Shown here: in pieces, positions 43,509 through 52,558 of the stretch | Numbering within the stretch: the stretch's first letter is position 1 | Layout: each line of letters opens with the position of its first letter | Assembly: GCF_004364175.1 (NCBI RefSeq) | Contig: NZ_SNZW01000016.1 | Coordinates: 62,001-126,000, forward strand | Origin: Maribacter caenipelagi | Lineage (GTDB): Bacteria > Bacteroidota > Bacteroidia > Flavobacteriales > Flavobacteriaceae | Direction: 5' to 3' | Length of the DNA stretch: 64,000 nucleotides | The notes under the pieces: model-generated | The model's database searches: none | Seen by the model: the letters and a program-made list of their open reading frames with translations, nothing else | Told to the model about the DNA's origin: nothing | Translations under genes and position numbers: made by a program

Positions 43509-45209
43509 TTAATACCCAGGATTCTGAGTCAATATTCCACCACTTTGATCAATAGCGTTAATTGGAATAGGGAATAAATCAAATTTCTCTACATAAGTAC
43601 CAAATCTACTATAATCAGATTGATTAATATCTTCTGCTTCATTAGCAATGTAGGTATTGATTACCTCTGTAGCGATATCCCATCTTCTTAAATCAAATAA
43701 ACGATGACCTTCCATACCAAATTCCAAACGACGCTCAAAACGAACAGCCTTTCTTGCGAAATCTATTGTAGGAAAAGTGCCGTAAGCTTCAATTTGATAA
43801 TTTGCAGCAGGTGCATCACCAGCTTCGTTTTGAATATAGGTCATATTTTTTGCTCTATTTCTAACTTGATTTACATAGCTTAAAGCCAATGGTAAATCTG
43901 TATCAGTTTTTTCAATAGCCGCTTCAGCAGCCATTAAAAGAACATCGGCAAAACGCATAACATTGTAATTTATACCAGACCAGTCAGAACCCCAACCACC
44001 TGTACCACGGTTGGCATCAACTTCATCTGCTTGATATATATTCTTCTTTGGTAGATAAGGACCTGAAACATCAGTAAAACCTGCTCGTATCCATTCTTTA
44101 CCAGGATTTGGTCCAAAACCATTATAATCGATTCCTCTTCTTGAAATCGTATAATCGATTCTAGGGTCTAACGGTCCTGTATGCGGTGTAAAAGGATCAG
44201 TACTATTAATACCATAATCACTATTAACATCTGTATCAGCGAAGGTATCTAGTAAAGGTAATCCATCAGTTCCTGTTTGATATGCATTCACTAAATCTTG
44301 AGTTGGTTGATAGAAACCGCAACATGTACCTAATGGACCACCACCAGGAAAATTCAGTGTGCCGGCACCGTTGCCATTAAATGATCTACCATCATCTGAA
44401 ACAAATTGAATTGCAAACATAGATTCTAAACTATTTTCACCTGCAAAGTTAAAATTACTAACATATTCAGGATTCAAGGCGTAAGGACTTGTTGAAGCCA
44501 CTTCATTTAATAAAGGAAACGCTTCGTTCCATTTTTCTTGATATAAATATGCTTTACCTAAGAAGGCCTTGGCTACCCAAGAATTTGCGCGACCATTTAC
44601 TACATCAGAATTTAAGCTATTAATCGCTTCTTGTAAATCAGCTTCGATTTGGGTCCAAATTGGACCTGGATTCGGCTGGTTGAATTCTAAATTCACTAAA
44701 TTTTCAACCGAAATGAATGGTACGTTTCCAAAGAACTTTTGAAGTTCAAAATTATAGTAGGCTCTTAGGAAAAGTGCCTCACCTCTTTGTTGAGTAAAAT
44801 CACCATCTTCTACTTGATTAATTAAATCTAATACTGCATTACATGCGTTTACACCGCCATAAAGAGCACTCCACCTACCTAAAAACCAGCTGTTACCAGT
44901 TTGCCAATCTAAGGTCTCTACTTGAAATAGAGCAGTGTTGTCACTATCTGTACTACCTCTGTGAGCATCATCGGATACTACATCGGTCCACCAGTTGTCC
45001 CCTCCTGCAGCTACACCTTCACCTTGGCGGCTAATACGTTCACCATCCATGGCTGAATACGCTGCTGTAAGTTTAAGATCAACTCCTGTCGCATTTTGTA
45101 ATGCTGCGTCGGACAGTGCACCTGTTGGGGCTATATCCGTAAAATCATCACTACATGCACCTAGCATCATACATGTTAGTGTTATGGAATAAATTATTTT
45201 CTTTTTCAT
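43509..45209 (-). CDS. susD: SusD/RagB family nutrient-binding outer-membrane lipoprotein
   Basis: A 566-residue lipoprotein; MKKKIIYSITLTCMMLGAC with acylated Cys19. Early SDDFTDIAPTGALSDAALQN and the TPR-like SusD core (RGEALFLRAYYNFELQKFFG, AKAFLGKAYLYQEKWNEAFP) match the RagB/SusD family, as does FARKAVRFERRLEFGMEGHR near residue 495 and the final SGGILTQNPGY. SusD binds glycan or peptide at the cell surface and docks on the SusC transporter. Sequence and context do not say which nutrient. It follows susC after three bases. The gene symbol denotes family membership only. Confidence 0.93.
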   Translation of the reverse strand: MKKKIIYSITLTCMMLGACSDDFTDIAPTGALSDAALQNATGVDLKLTAAYSAMDGERISRQGEGVAAGGDNWWTDVVSDDAHRGSTDSDNTALFQVETLDWQTGNSWFLGRWSALYGGVNACNAVLDLINQVEDGDFTQQRGEALFLRAYYNFELQKFFGNVPFISVENLVNLEFNQPNPGPIWTQIEADLQEAINSLNSDVVNGRANSWVAKAFLGKAYLYQEKWNEAFPLLNEVASTSPYALNPEYVSNFNFAGENSLESMFAIQFVSDDGRSFNGNGAGTLNFPGGGPLGTCCGFYQPTQDLVNAYQTGTDGLPLLDTFADTDVNSDYGINSTDPFTPHTGPLDPRIDYTISRRGIDYNGFGPNPGKEWIRAGFTDVSGPYLPKKNIYQADEVDANRGTGGWGSDWSGINYNVMRFADVLLMAAEAAIEKTDTDLPLALSYVNQVRNRAKNMTYIQNEAGDAPAANYQIEAYGTFPTIDFARKAVRFERRLEFGMEGHRLFDLRRWDIATEVINTYIANEAEDINQSDYSRFGTYVEKFDLFPIPINAIDQSGGILTQNPGY

Positions 45210-45212
45210 TTT

Positions 45213-48200
45213 TTAAAATTTTAAATTAACACCTAATGAGTAAATAGAGGCTAAAGGATAATTGTTATCTGAAACACCAATTGTAAGGTTGTCTATTGAA
45301 CCATTATCGTTAAGTCTTGGTTGTAATTCTGGATCAACCCCGTCATAACCGGTAATTGTCAAGAGATTGGTACCTTGAATGTAAAACCTTACACTATCCA
45401 TACCCATCATACCTGCAACTTTTTCATTAAAAGAATATCCTATTTGTAAGTTTTTTAGTCTCATATAAGAACCATCTTCAACAAAGAAAGAATTTGATGT
45501 ACCTTCATTATTAGTAATACTTGCACTTAATGCAGGTAAAGATGCATCAAGGTTTTCAGGAGTCCAAGAATCTAATACTCTTGTGCTTCTATTAGCATTG
45601 AAGAATGTTGGAAAATCAGTATATACTTTATCGTTGTTGAAAATTTCATTTCCTTGAGAACCTTGTAAAAAGGCAGACATGTCAAATCCTTTGTAACCCA
45701 TTGTCAGGTTGAAGCCATAAGTGAAATCTGGGTGAGGACTACCAATAAAGGTTCTGTCATCATCATTTATAACACCATCAGGCGTAACATCTTTATATCT
45801 GAATCTACCTACACCATCTGCAGGAGTTGCAAATCCTTGATCAGGTGCTGCAGCGACTTCTGCTTCTGTTGCGAAAATGCCTTCTACAATTCTTCCATAA
45901 AAAGAAGAAAGCGGTTGACCCTCTTGAGTTCTAGTTACAGTACCTGTAGTTCTAAAACCACCGAAACCAGTTTGGAAAGCACTAATCAAATCGGTAACCT
46001 CATTTTTGTATGCTGAGAAATTCATGTCAATACCATATCTAAAACCAGAATTAGTAACATCAGCATAGCTTAGGGTTGCATCAATTCCTTTATTTTCTAT
46101 TGAACCTACATTTACATAAGGCGCATTTGCTGCAATTGCTGTAGAACTGAACAACGCGTTATCTGGGTTAATCAAATCTTTAGTTTCAATTATGAAATAT
46201 TCAGCTTCAAGATTTAATTTATTGTCAAAAAATCCAAGTTCAATACCAAAGTTGGTTGTTTCACTGGTTTCCCACTTTAAATTAGGGTTACCCGCAGATT
46301 CTAAAATAGCACCTTGCGAAACACCTCCGCTACCGTTAAAACCGTAATCGGCATATTGCTGACTTAAAGCAGAAATGTTATAAGTAGGATTGTTTACAGG
46401 AAGTGTTTGGTTACCCAATTGCCCCCATGAACCTTTGAATTTCAACCTGCTCACTGTACTATTTTCAGGCCAAAAACCTTCGTTACTTACTACCCAACCA
46501 CCACTGAATGATGGGAAAATATCACTTTTATTATCTCCAAGGAATCTTGAAGATTCATCTTGACGAACCGTAGCTGTCAAAAAGTATTTACCAGCAAAAT
46601 TGTAGTTCGCGCTTCCAAAAACAGAAAATAATGAAGATGCATTATCGTACGCATAAGCTACGTTTGCCGCACCGCCACCATTACTTAATAAATAATATTC
46701 AGGGGTTTCGAAGAAATAGTTCGTCCTTGAAATTTCTTTACCTTTGCCAGTAACATTAACAGCTTCAATACCTACCAGGGCATTTAAATTGTGGTCACCA
46801 AATGATTTGTTATAATTTAAGGTATTTGACCAAACCCATTCGTAAGTGTCTTGATCTGCCTCTGTTAGTGTATTTGTAGATATTGGTTCAGACGACTCAG
46901 GTATTAAAGCTCTAAACTGTCTCGTATTAAAGGCTCTTAGAGATCCACCAATAGAAGTCTTAAACTGCAATCCGTCCAGTATATCTAATGTTGCATAAAT
47001 ATCACCAAATACTCTTAAGTTTTTAGTATAGTTATCTGCTTGTCTATTTGCTTCTGCTACAGGGTTGTTTGGGTTTGATAATCCTGTGTCATTACTATAA
47101 TTACCAGCATAATTGCCTTCGTCATCAAAAACAGGAACCAAAGGAGACATTCTGGTAGCAAAGTTAAACCAAGATTGTCCGCCATTTCTATTATCAAAAG
47201 ATATGTTAGCGTGCTCTCCAATCTTAATTCTATCCCCTACTTTAAATTCTGAATTCAAACGAACTGATCCTCTTTTAAAACCTGTTGCAATTTGAATACC
47301 TTGACGATTTAAATAGCTAGCAGAAAATAGAAATTTAGATTGCTCATTACCGTTCTCTAATGTTATAGAGGCATTTTGAGTAACTGCAGCTCTATATATT
47401 TCATCTAACCAATTTGTTCCACCGCCTGGTTTTACCGTAGCACTTACTGGAGCTCTCTGCAACTGGGTAGGTACAACTGGGGTTGGTCCGTCGCCATATT
47501 GAGCATGCGAAGGTGTGCCGCCATCATTTCTTATACTTTGAAAAATCATTTCCCCATGTTGTTGGGTGTTTAAAAGCTCAGGAACATTGGTGGCTTGAGA
47601 AAAACCAGTGTACATATCAACAGAAATTCTTGCAGAATTCATATTATATCCTCCACCCTTAGTTGTGATTATAACTACACCATTAGATGCTCTAGCACCG
47701 TATATTGCAGCTGCACCATCCTTAAGAACGTTCATTTGTGCGATATCTGCAGGGTTGATTGAGTTTAAGATACTTGGATCATCAGTTTGTACACCATCGA
47801 TAATATATAATGGGTCATTACTGTTACCGGTACCATAACCTCTAATTCTTACTACTGGTGTTGCGCCAGGAGAACCATTATTGGTTATCGTAACACCTGA
47901 AACTCTACCCTGTAATGCTTCAGCAGCATTTACGATAGGTGCTTTTGTTGCTTCAGATACATCTACACTACCTACAGAACCTGTTAAATCTCCTCTAGTT
48001 TGGGTTGAATAACCTGTAACAATCACTTCGTCTAATGCAGCAGCATCTTCAGCTAAGGTTGCATTTACGTTTGATTGACCATTTACTGCAATTTCTGTGC
48101 TTTTAAATCCTATATAGCTAAATACTAATGTAGCACCATCAGATACATTTAAACTATAGTTACCATCAAAATCTGTTTGTGTACCATTAGTAGTTCCTTT

Positions 48201-48425
48201 TTCAACGACGTTGGCGCCAGGTAATGGTGAGCCAGTGTCATCAAGAACAGTTCCTGTAATAGTTGATTGAAGTGTTTTTACTTCAACTTCTTTTGAAGTA
48301 CTTGTGTTTTCATTTGCTTGGGCCAATTGAGCTCCTAAGCAAACAAGCATTGATAAAACTCCAGTCTTAATAAAGGATGACCTTTTTCTGGATTTCATCA
48401 ACGTGTAATCACGTTTTTGATTCAT
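45213..48425 (-). CDS. susC: SusC/RagA family TonB-linked outer-membrane transporter
   Basis: A 1070-residue TonB-dependent transporter. After a signal region (KTGVLSMLVCLGAQLAQANE) comes the carboxypeptidase-regulatory-like domain (ITGTVLDDTGSPLPGANVVE and VFSYIGFKSTEIAVNGQSNV), then the plug with ALDEVIVTGYSTQTRGDLTG (TonB box/plug start), EALQGRVSGVTITN, DPLYIIDGVQ and NVLKDGAAAIYGARASNGVV, then a 22-strand beta-barrel ending LASIYSLGVNLKF. Start ATG is at 48425, or 48398 (MKSRKRSS), both in frame. Substrate unknown. It is paired with susD and follows a 395-base leader. No polysaccharide-degrading enzymes or dedicated regulator are adjacent. Confidence 0.94.
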   Translation of the reverse strand: MNQKRDYTLMKSRKRSSFIKTGVLSMLVCLGAQLAQANENTSTSKEVEVKTLQSTITGTVLDDTGSPLPGANVVEKGTTNGTQTDFDGNYSLNVSDGATLVFSYIGFKSTEIAVNGQSNVNATLAEDAAALDEVIVTGYSTQTRGDLTGSVGSVDVSEATKAPIVNAAEALQGRVSGVTITNNGSPGATPVVRIRGYGTGNSNDPLYIIDGVQTDDPSILNSINPADIAQMNVLKDGAAAIYGARASNGVVIITTKGGGYNMNSARISVDMYTGFSQATNVPELLNTQQHGEMIFQSIRNDGGTPSHAQYGDGPTPVVPTQLQRAPVSATVKPGGGTNWLDEIYRAAVTQNASITLENGNEQSKFLFSASYLNRQGIQIATGFKRGSVRLNSEFKVGDRIKIGEHANISFDNRNGGQSWFNFATRMSPLVPVFDDEGNYAGNYSNDTGLSNPNNPVAEANRQADNYTKNLRVFGDIYATLDILDGLQFKTSIGGSLRAFNTRQFRALIPESSEPISTNTLTEADQDTYEWVWSNTLNYNKSFGDHNLNALVGIEAVNVTGKGKEISRTNYFFETPEYYLLSNGGGAANVAYAYDNASSLFSVFGSANYNFAGKYFLTATVRQDESSRFLGDNKSDIFPSFSGGWVVSNEGFWPENSTVSRLKFKGSWGQLGNQTLPVNNPTYNISALSQQYADYGFNGSGGVSQGAILESAGNPNLKWETSETTNFGIELGFFDNKLNLEAEYFIIETKDLINPDNALFSSTAIAANAPYVNVGSIENKGIDATLSYADVTNSGFRYGIDMNFSAYKNEVTDLISAFQTGFGGFRTTGTVTRTQEGQPLSSFYGRIVEGIFATEAEVAAAPDQGFATPADGVGRFRYKDVTPDGVINDDDRTFIGSPHPDFTYGFNLTMGYKGFDMSAFLQGSQGNEIFNNDKVYTDFPTFFNANRSTRVLDSWTPENLDASLPALSASITNNEGTSNSFFVEDGSYMRLKNLQIGYSFNEKVAGMMGMDSVRFYIQGTNLLTITGYDGVDPELQPRLNDNGSIDNLTIGVSDNNYPLASIYSLGVNLKF

Positions 48426-48820
48426 AATTGTTGTTGTTTGTTAGTTTAAATAAATTTTGTAGAATTTGATCTTTTAAAATTTTTAGTTGCAGTGTTTAAA
48501 TGTTAAAAAAATCAAAATCTGGTATAATAATAGCAATTTTACTTCAATAACCGATATTTCATAAGTGATATTTTATGAGTATCATAATGTCAATTAGAGC
48601 TATTGCTATTGTAATAATCTGTATTAATAGGCGTAATTATTGAGTTATCAGCAATTTAGCTCTTGTAAAATTCAGAAATTAGCACGTTAAATTTTTAACA
48701 TTTTAAGTTTAATATGTGGCTAAAAAATTAGGGTAAAAGGTAATATACAACGTTGTAGTTTGTCGTTTTAAATAAATTTCAGCAAATGTTAAAATATATA
48801 ATTTTTGGACTAATTCTGAC
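48426..48820. other. 395-base non-coding leader upstream of susC with inverted repeats
   Basis: This is the longest gene-free stretch of the window. It is A/T rich and no ORF or known RNA was recognised. Two dyads stand out: a perfect 12-base palindrome TACAACGTTGTA (48746-48757), and an imperfect long inverted repeat GAGCTATTGCT (48597-48607) versus AGCAATTTAGCTC (48650-48662), which share a GAGCTA/TAGCTC core plus TTGCT/AGCAA. On the minus strand both would lie in or near the susC promoter or untranslated leader. No TAnnTTTG was found on the minus strand. Function is unproven. Confidence 0.4.
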
Positions 48821-50014
48821 TTAATTATGGTCTGAAAAAATTTGTAAACATGAAATTATGAGTAAATTTTTATCTAAATCGGTAGTGCAAAATAGATAGC
48901 TATTTCCACCTTCTTTAATGCCTAATTTCTTTCTAATTTTTACCACTGAATCGGGGAAATTTCTTGTCGTAATATTAGCCTTGCTTATACCAGAATTTTT
49001 AAAGGATTTTTTAGAATATTCATAAATATTTTCAATTTTAAATATTCGACCAGGAAATGAGATTAATTCTTTAGAAGTGTAAAGATGTGAATTTGATTGT
49101 ATTTTAAAAAGATTGTAATCTTTAGCTATAGTTTTGAAGGCGCCAGATTTTAAAATTGCAGCATTTGGTTCGTAGATATAATTAAGTGGTTTTGAGTATT
49201 GCGTATCTACAATCTGTTCTTCACTTAGATGAAATTGAAATTCTTGTAATGTCTTTGCTTTATAATTTATTGTCTTAATCAATGGTTCATTCTTGTAATT
49301 TTTCTGAATTAACCAAAGAACTTCTTTTACGTCATTATTAACTGCTATAATATGAATTTCTTTTACATTCGATAATTCTTTTAATCCGCTTTTAATATCA
49401 AGTAATGGTCCTGTCTTTATCAATAGATTTGAAGATTTCGATAATAAGAGGCCCATATTGCTAACGACATTTGGTTCGCAGTCAGATAAGTAGTAGACTT
49501 TTTTATTATCCTTATCTCTTCTTGAGGGGTCGCTATAAACCCAATCATATATATTAGAAGAATCTCTTAAAAAGGCTAAACCATCAACAGACAAGCACTC
49601 TATGTTTTTAGCATTTAATTGTAAAAAATTATACTGTGCAATTTTTGATAAATCCTTATTTCTTTCAACATGAAAAACATGATTCATTTTTTTGCTAAAG
49701 GCAAAGGAATCTACTCCAAAGCCTCCTGTTATGTCAACGATAGATGCTCCATCAATTATCGAAGCTTTATAGTTCGCCGTAACCTCTGATGATGTTTGTG
49801 AAAGATTTAATTTGTTTGGGTAGTAAATGTTGTCTGCGCCAAACCATGTTGGTAATTTAAATTTAGCTTTTAATTTCGATTCTATTTGTTCTACCAGCTC
49901 TCTTGAAGATACCTCTGAAAATCTAGATTTAGATAAAAGTATTTTATGAATATCAGTGTTTAAATTATCATTGATAAACTGTTGTATATCGTTGGCTAAT
50001 ATTTCAGAATTCAC
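48821..50014 (-). CDS. Class I SAM-dependent methyltransferase with THUMP-like C-terminal domain
   Basis: A 397-residue protein starting at GTG (no better ATG nearby). The Rossmann methyltransferase core has DGASIVDITGGFGVDSFAFS (motif I), HVFHVERNKDLSKIAQYNF (motif II) and the catalytic-type WVYSDPSRRDKDNKKVYYL, where DPSRR replaces NPPY or DPPY. The C-terminal third (about 290-397: INYIYEPNAAILKSGAFKTI-like region, then LISFPGRIFKIENIYEYSKK) matches the THUMP-like domain of PG_1098-type proteins of Bacteroidota. These are thought to be RNA modification enzymes by analogy to THUMP methyltransferases; the target is unknown. It ends an operon containing tsaD and rsmE, which supports a translation-related role. 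Confidence 0.85.
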   Translation of the reverse strand: MNSEILANDIQQFINDNLNTDIHKILLSKSRFSEVSSRELVEQIESKLKAKFKLPTWFGADNIYYPNKLNLSQTSSEVTANYKASIIDGASIVDITGGFGVDSFAFSKKMNHVFHVERNKDLSKIAQYNFLQLNAKNIECLSVDGLAFLRDSSNIYDWVYSDPSRRDKDNKKVYYLSDCEPNVVSNMGLLLSKSSNLLIKTGPLLDIKSGLKELSNVKEIHIIAVNNDVKEVLWLIQKNYKNEPLIKTINYKAKTLQEFQFHLSEEQIVDTQYSKPLNYIYEPNAAILKSGAFKTIAKDYNLFKIQSNSHLYTSKELISFPGRIFKIENIYEYSKKSFKNSGISKANITTRNFPDSVVKIRKKLGIKEGGNSYLFCTTDLDKNLLIISCLQIFSDHN

Positions 50015-50020
50015 GAATGC

Positions 50021-51121
50021 CTAGAGATTATGGGTCAAAGATTTCACAATTTGGTTGTCTGAAAGAAATTCCTTGAGAATAACCTTAATAGCGGTATAAC
50101 CAGGTACGGCAACTATCATTCCTACAGTGCCAAATAATAATCCAGCAATAATAATGACTAAGAAAATCTCTAATGGATGAGATTTTACGCTATTTGAAAA
50201 TATAAAAGGTTGAGAGAAAAAGTTGTCTACTAGTTGGCCAATTAATAACCCGATAAAGACATATCCCGTTTTTGGTAATATCACTGCACTAAAATCAGAA
50301 CCTAAATTACTGGTCATGGTCAAGGTCAACATAATTACACCACCAATGATTGGTCCTAAATAGGGTATAATGTTGAATAGAGCACAAAGAAATGCTATAA
50401 CTACTGCATTTTCAATACCTACTATAAGTAAAATTATAGTGTAAATCACGAATAGAATAAATATTTGAAGTAGCAGACCAACAAAGTATCTTGATAATAG
50501 CCCATTGATTTTGCCAATAGAATTTGTAGTGCCTTTCTTTTTATCTACAGGAATAAATATCAATAAACCATGTTCGAATAATTTGCTGTCCTTCAAAAAG
50601 AAAAAGGATATAAAAAGAACTGAAAACAAGCCAATACTTGCCGTACTCAAAACATTTAAAAAGGAATTTAAAAAGTTGGGTATAAAGCCAATATCTAGAC
50701 CTTGTAAAATATTTTTTTCTAAACCTGTGTCATCAATGACATCTTCAACTATATGGGAAGAAAGCCCCAAATAATTAGTAATTTGATGATATAATGTATT
50801 TAGGCTTGTCTGTAAATCATCAATATCAAGTAAAGATAAATTTTTGCCTTGCTCTGATAATAAAGGAATGAATAAGGCAACAATACCGACCAATAAACCA
50901 ACCATTAAGAGCATGGTTATGATTACTGCAAGTATATTAGGTAGTTTAAGCCGTAATCTAAAAAAACGTACCAACGGGCTACCAATTAACGCGACAACTG
51001 CAGCAATGGCTAAATATGCTATTACAGATTGTATAGTGTATAGAAAGTAAAGTAAAAGTGCGATGCCAATTAATACACCTATAGCTCTTAATATGCCTTG
51101 TGAGATGGTTTTTGAGGTCAT
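50021..51121 (-). CDS. AI-2E family transporter
   Basis: A 366-residue membrane protein with about seven to eight helices. The N terminus ILRAIGVLIGIALLLYFLYT, the long periplasmic/cytosolic stretch in the middle (coiled regions 90-150), and the C-terminal cluster GPIIGGVIMLTLTMTSNLGS and HPLEIFLVIIIAGLLFGTVG with VPGYTAIKVILKE match the AI-2E exporter (PF01594/TqsA-PerM) family. Members export AI-2 or act as Na+/H+ antiporters, and some are unrelated to quorum sensing; nothing here decides. Six bases follow before the methyltransferase gene and three separate it from the DUF4159 gene, so it is cotranscribed with the tsaD run. Confidence 0.87.
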   Translation of the reverse strand: MTSKTISQGILRAIGVLIGIALLLYFLYTIQSVIAYLAIAAVVALIGSPLVRFFRLRLKLPNILAVIITMLLMVGLLVGIVALFIPLLSEQGKNLSLLDIDDLQTSLNTLYHQITNYLGLSSHIVEDVIDDTGLEKNILQGLDIGFIPNFLNSFLNVLSTASIGLFSVLFISFFFLKDSKLFEHGLLIFIPVDKKKGTTNSIGKINGLLSRYFVGLLLQIFILFVIYTIILLIVGIENAVVIAFLCALFNIIPYLGPIIGGVIMLTLTMTSNLGSDFSAVILPKTGYVFIGLLIGQLVDNFFSQPFIFSNSVKSHPLEIFLVIIIAGLLFGTVGMIVAVPGYTAIKVILKEFLSDNQIVKSLTHNL

Positions 51122-51124
51122 TGA

Positions 51125-51775
51125 TTAATTTTTAAAAACGTAGGTTATAATATTTGCACCCATTTGTAAAGCTTTTTCTCTAACCTCAGCGGTATCATTG
51201 TGTACTGTAGGGTCTTCCCAACCGTCACCTAAATCTGATTCTGAAGTAAATAGCAAGACTATTCTATTATTATGAGAAATGGCAAATGCTTGGGGCCGTT
51301 GTCCATCGTGTTCGTGTATTTTTGGTAATCCCTTAGGGAAGGTATACTGATTTGAAAAAATAGGATGATCGGCTCCCAATTCCTCTAATTCCGTATTAGG
51401 AAAAAGTCTTTTGATTTCTCGCGTAATGTAAGGCTTCATTCCATAATTGTCATCAATATGTAAAAAGCCACCAGACAATAGATAGGTTCTTAAGTTTTCT
51501 AGTTCATCATCAGAAAACACGACGTTACCGTGCCCGGTCATATGTAAAAAAGGGTACTGAAAAATAGAACTGCTGCCAACTTCTATGGTTTCAGGTTTAC
51601 TTTCAATGGTGGTGTCTATATTATTGTTGCAGTAGTTGATTAAATTAGGCAATGCAGTTGGGTTGGCATACCAATCCCCACCGCCTTGATATTTTAATAT
51701 AGCTATTTCTTGGGCACTGACAGACCAGCAAAAAAATAATATGAAAAAGCATAAGGCAGAAATAATTTTTTTCAT
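51125..51775 (-). CDS. DUF4159 domain-containing exported protein
   Basis: A 216-residue protein from ATG 51775 (a TTG two codons upstream is in frame) with a Sec signal (IISALCFFILFFCWSVSA, cleaved before QEIA). The DUF4159 domain covers nearly the whole mature protein: LKYQGGGDWYANPTALPNLI, FQYPFLHMTGHGNVVFSDDE, YLLSGGFLHIDDNYGMK, LGADHPIFSNQY and a ThuA-like end LGDGWEDPTVHNDTAE. The 'Gly-Gly-Phe-hydrophobic-x-Asp' pattern is like glutamine-amidotransferase-like folds, but the Cys nucleophile is not present. The function is unknown. It follows rsmE by 52 bases and precedes AI-2E with three. Confidence 0.83.
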   Translation of the reverse strand: MKKIISALCFFILFFCWSVSAQEIAILKYQGGGDWYANPTALPNLINYCNNNIDTTIESKPETIEVGSSSIFQYPFLHMTGHGNVVFSDDELENLRTYLLSGGFLHIDDNYGMKPYITREIKRLFPNTELEELGADHPIFSNQYTFPKGLPKIHEHDGQRPQAFAISHNNRIVLLFTSESDLGDGWEDPTVHNDTAEVREKALQMGANIITYVFKN

Positions 51776-51833
51776 ATTCAAATTTACAAAAATAGGTTGT
51801 GATAATTTGAAGGAGTATTTTTTAGAGATTCAA

Positions 51834-52541
51834 TTATCCGTTATTAATCGTCGCAATAATAGTACAGGCGACAATGGCCGCTGTTTCTGTTCTTAATCTT
51901 GTTTTACCCATCGCAACGGGTGCATAGCCTTTTTGCATTGCATTTTTTATTTCTTCTGGTGAAAAATCACCTTCGGGACCAATTAAAATAGTAACATCTT
52001 TATCTGCCGCAACTCTTCTTTTTAGTTCATGACGTTCTGTGTCTTCACAATGCGCAATAAACTGTAAACCCGAAATAGGTTTTTCTAAAAACTCAGTGAT
52101 ACTAATGGGTTCGTTTAGTTTTGGTAAATATGTTTGCAGCGATTGTTTCATGGCAGACTCTAGCACACGTTGCATTCGTTCAAGTTTTAATACCTTACGT
52201 TCTGATCTATCACAAATGATAGGTGTTATTTCATCTACGCCTATTTCGGTAGCTTTTTCTAAAAACCACTCAAAACGATCATTCATTTTTGTTGGCGCTA
52301 CTGCCATATGTAGCCAATAAGATTTTGGATGCGTTTTTTTAGAGGATATAAGATCTACTTCACATTTTTTAATATTGTCACCAATAATTATGGCTTCAAA
52401 TAAGTAACCGCTACCATTTGTAATCCATAATTCATCGCCATTTCTTTTTCTTAAAACCTTAATGATATGTTTGCTTTCATTACTGTCGAAAAAGAAAGTA
52501 GTGTCGGTGTCTTTAATATCAGGATTAAAAAATAGTTGCAT
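51834..52541 (-). CDS. rsmE: 16S rRNA (uracil(1498)-N3)-methyltransferase
   Basis: SPOUT methyltransferase that makes m3U1498 of 16S rRNA. The N-terminal PUA-like domain (1-70: SNESKHIIKVLRKRNGDELW) binds RNA, the C-terminal knot has KATEIGVDEITPIICDRSER, and the SAM-binding trefoil IGPEGDFSPEEIKNAM followed by MGKTRLRTETAAIVACT. The length, 235, is that of the E. coli enzyme (243). It sits 17 bases after tsaD, pairing two translation-fidelity genes. No oddities were seen. Confidence 0.95.
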   Translation of the reverse strand: MQLFFNPDIKDTDTTFFFDSNESKHIIKVLRKRNGDELWITNGSGYLFEAIIIGDNIKKCEVDLISSKKTHPKSYWLHMAVAPTKMNDRFEWFLEKATEIGVDEITPIICDRSERKVLKLERMQRVLESAMKQSLQTYLPKLNEPISITEFLEKPISGLQFIAHCEDTERHELKRRVAADKDVTILIGPEGDFSPEEIKNAMQKGYAPVAMGKTRLRTETAAIVACTIIATINNG

Positions 52542-52558
52542 ACGGATTGGTTTATAAA

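Noticed and set aside
44843-45192. Plus-strand frames of 63-65 codons over the susD start
   Set aside because: Antisense shadows of the susD coding region with no support.
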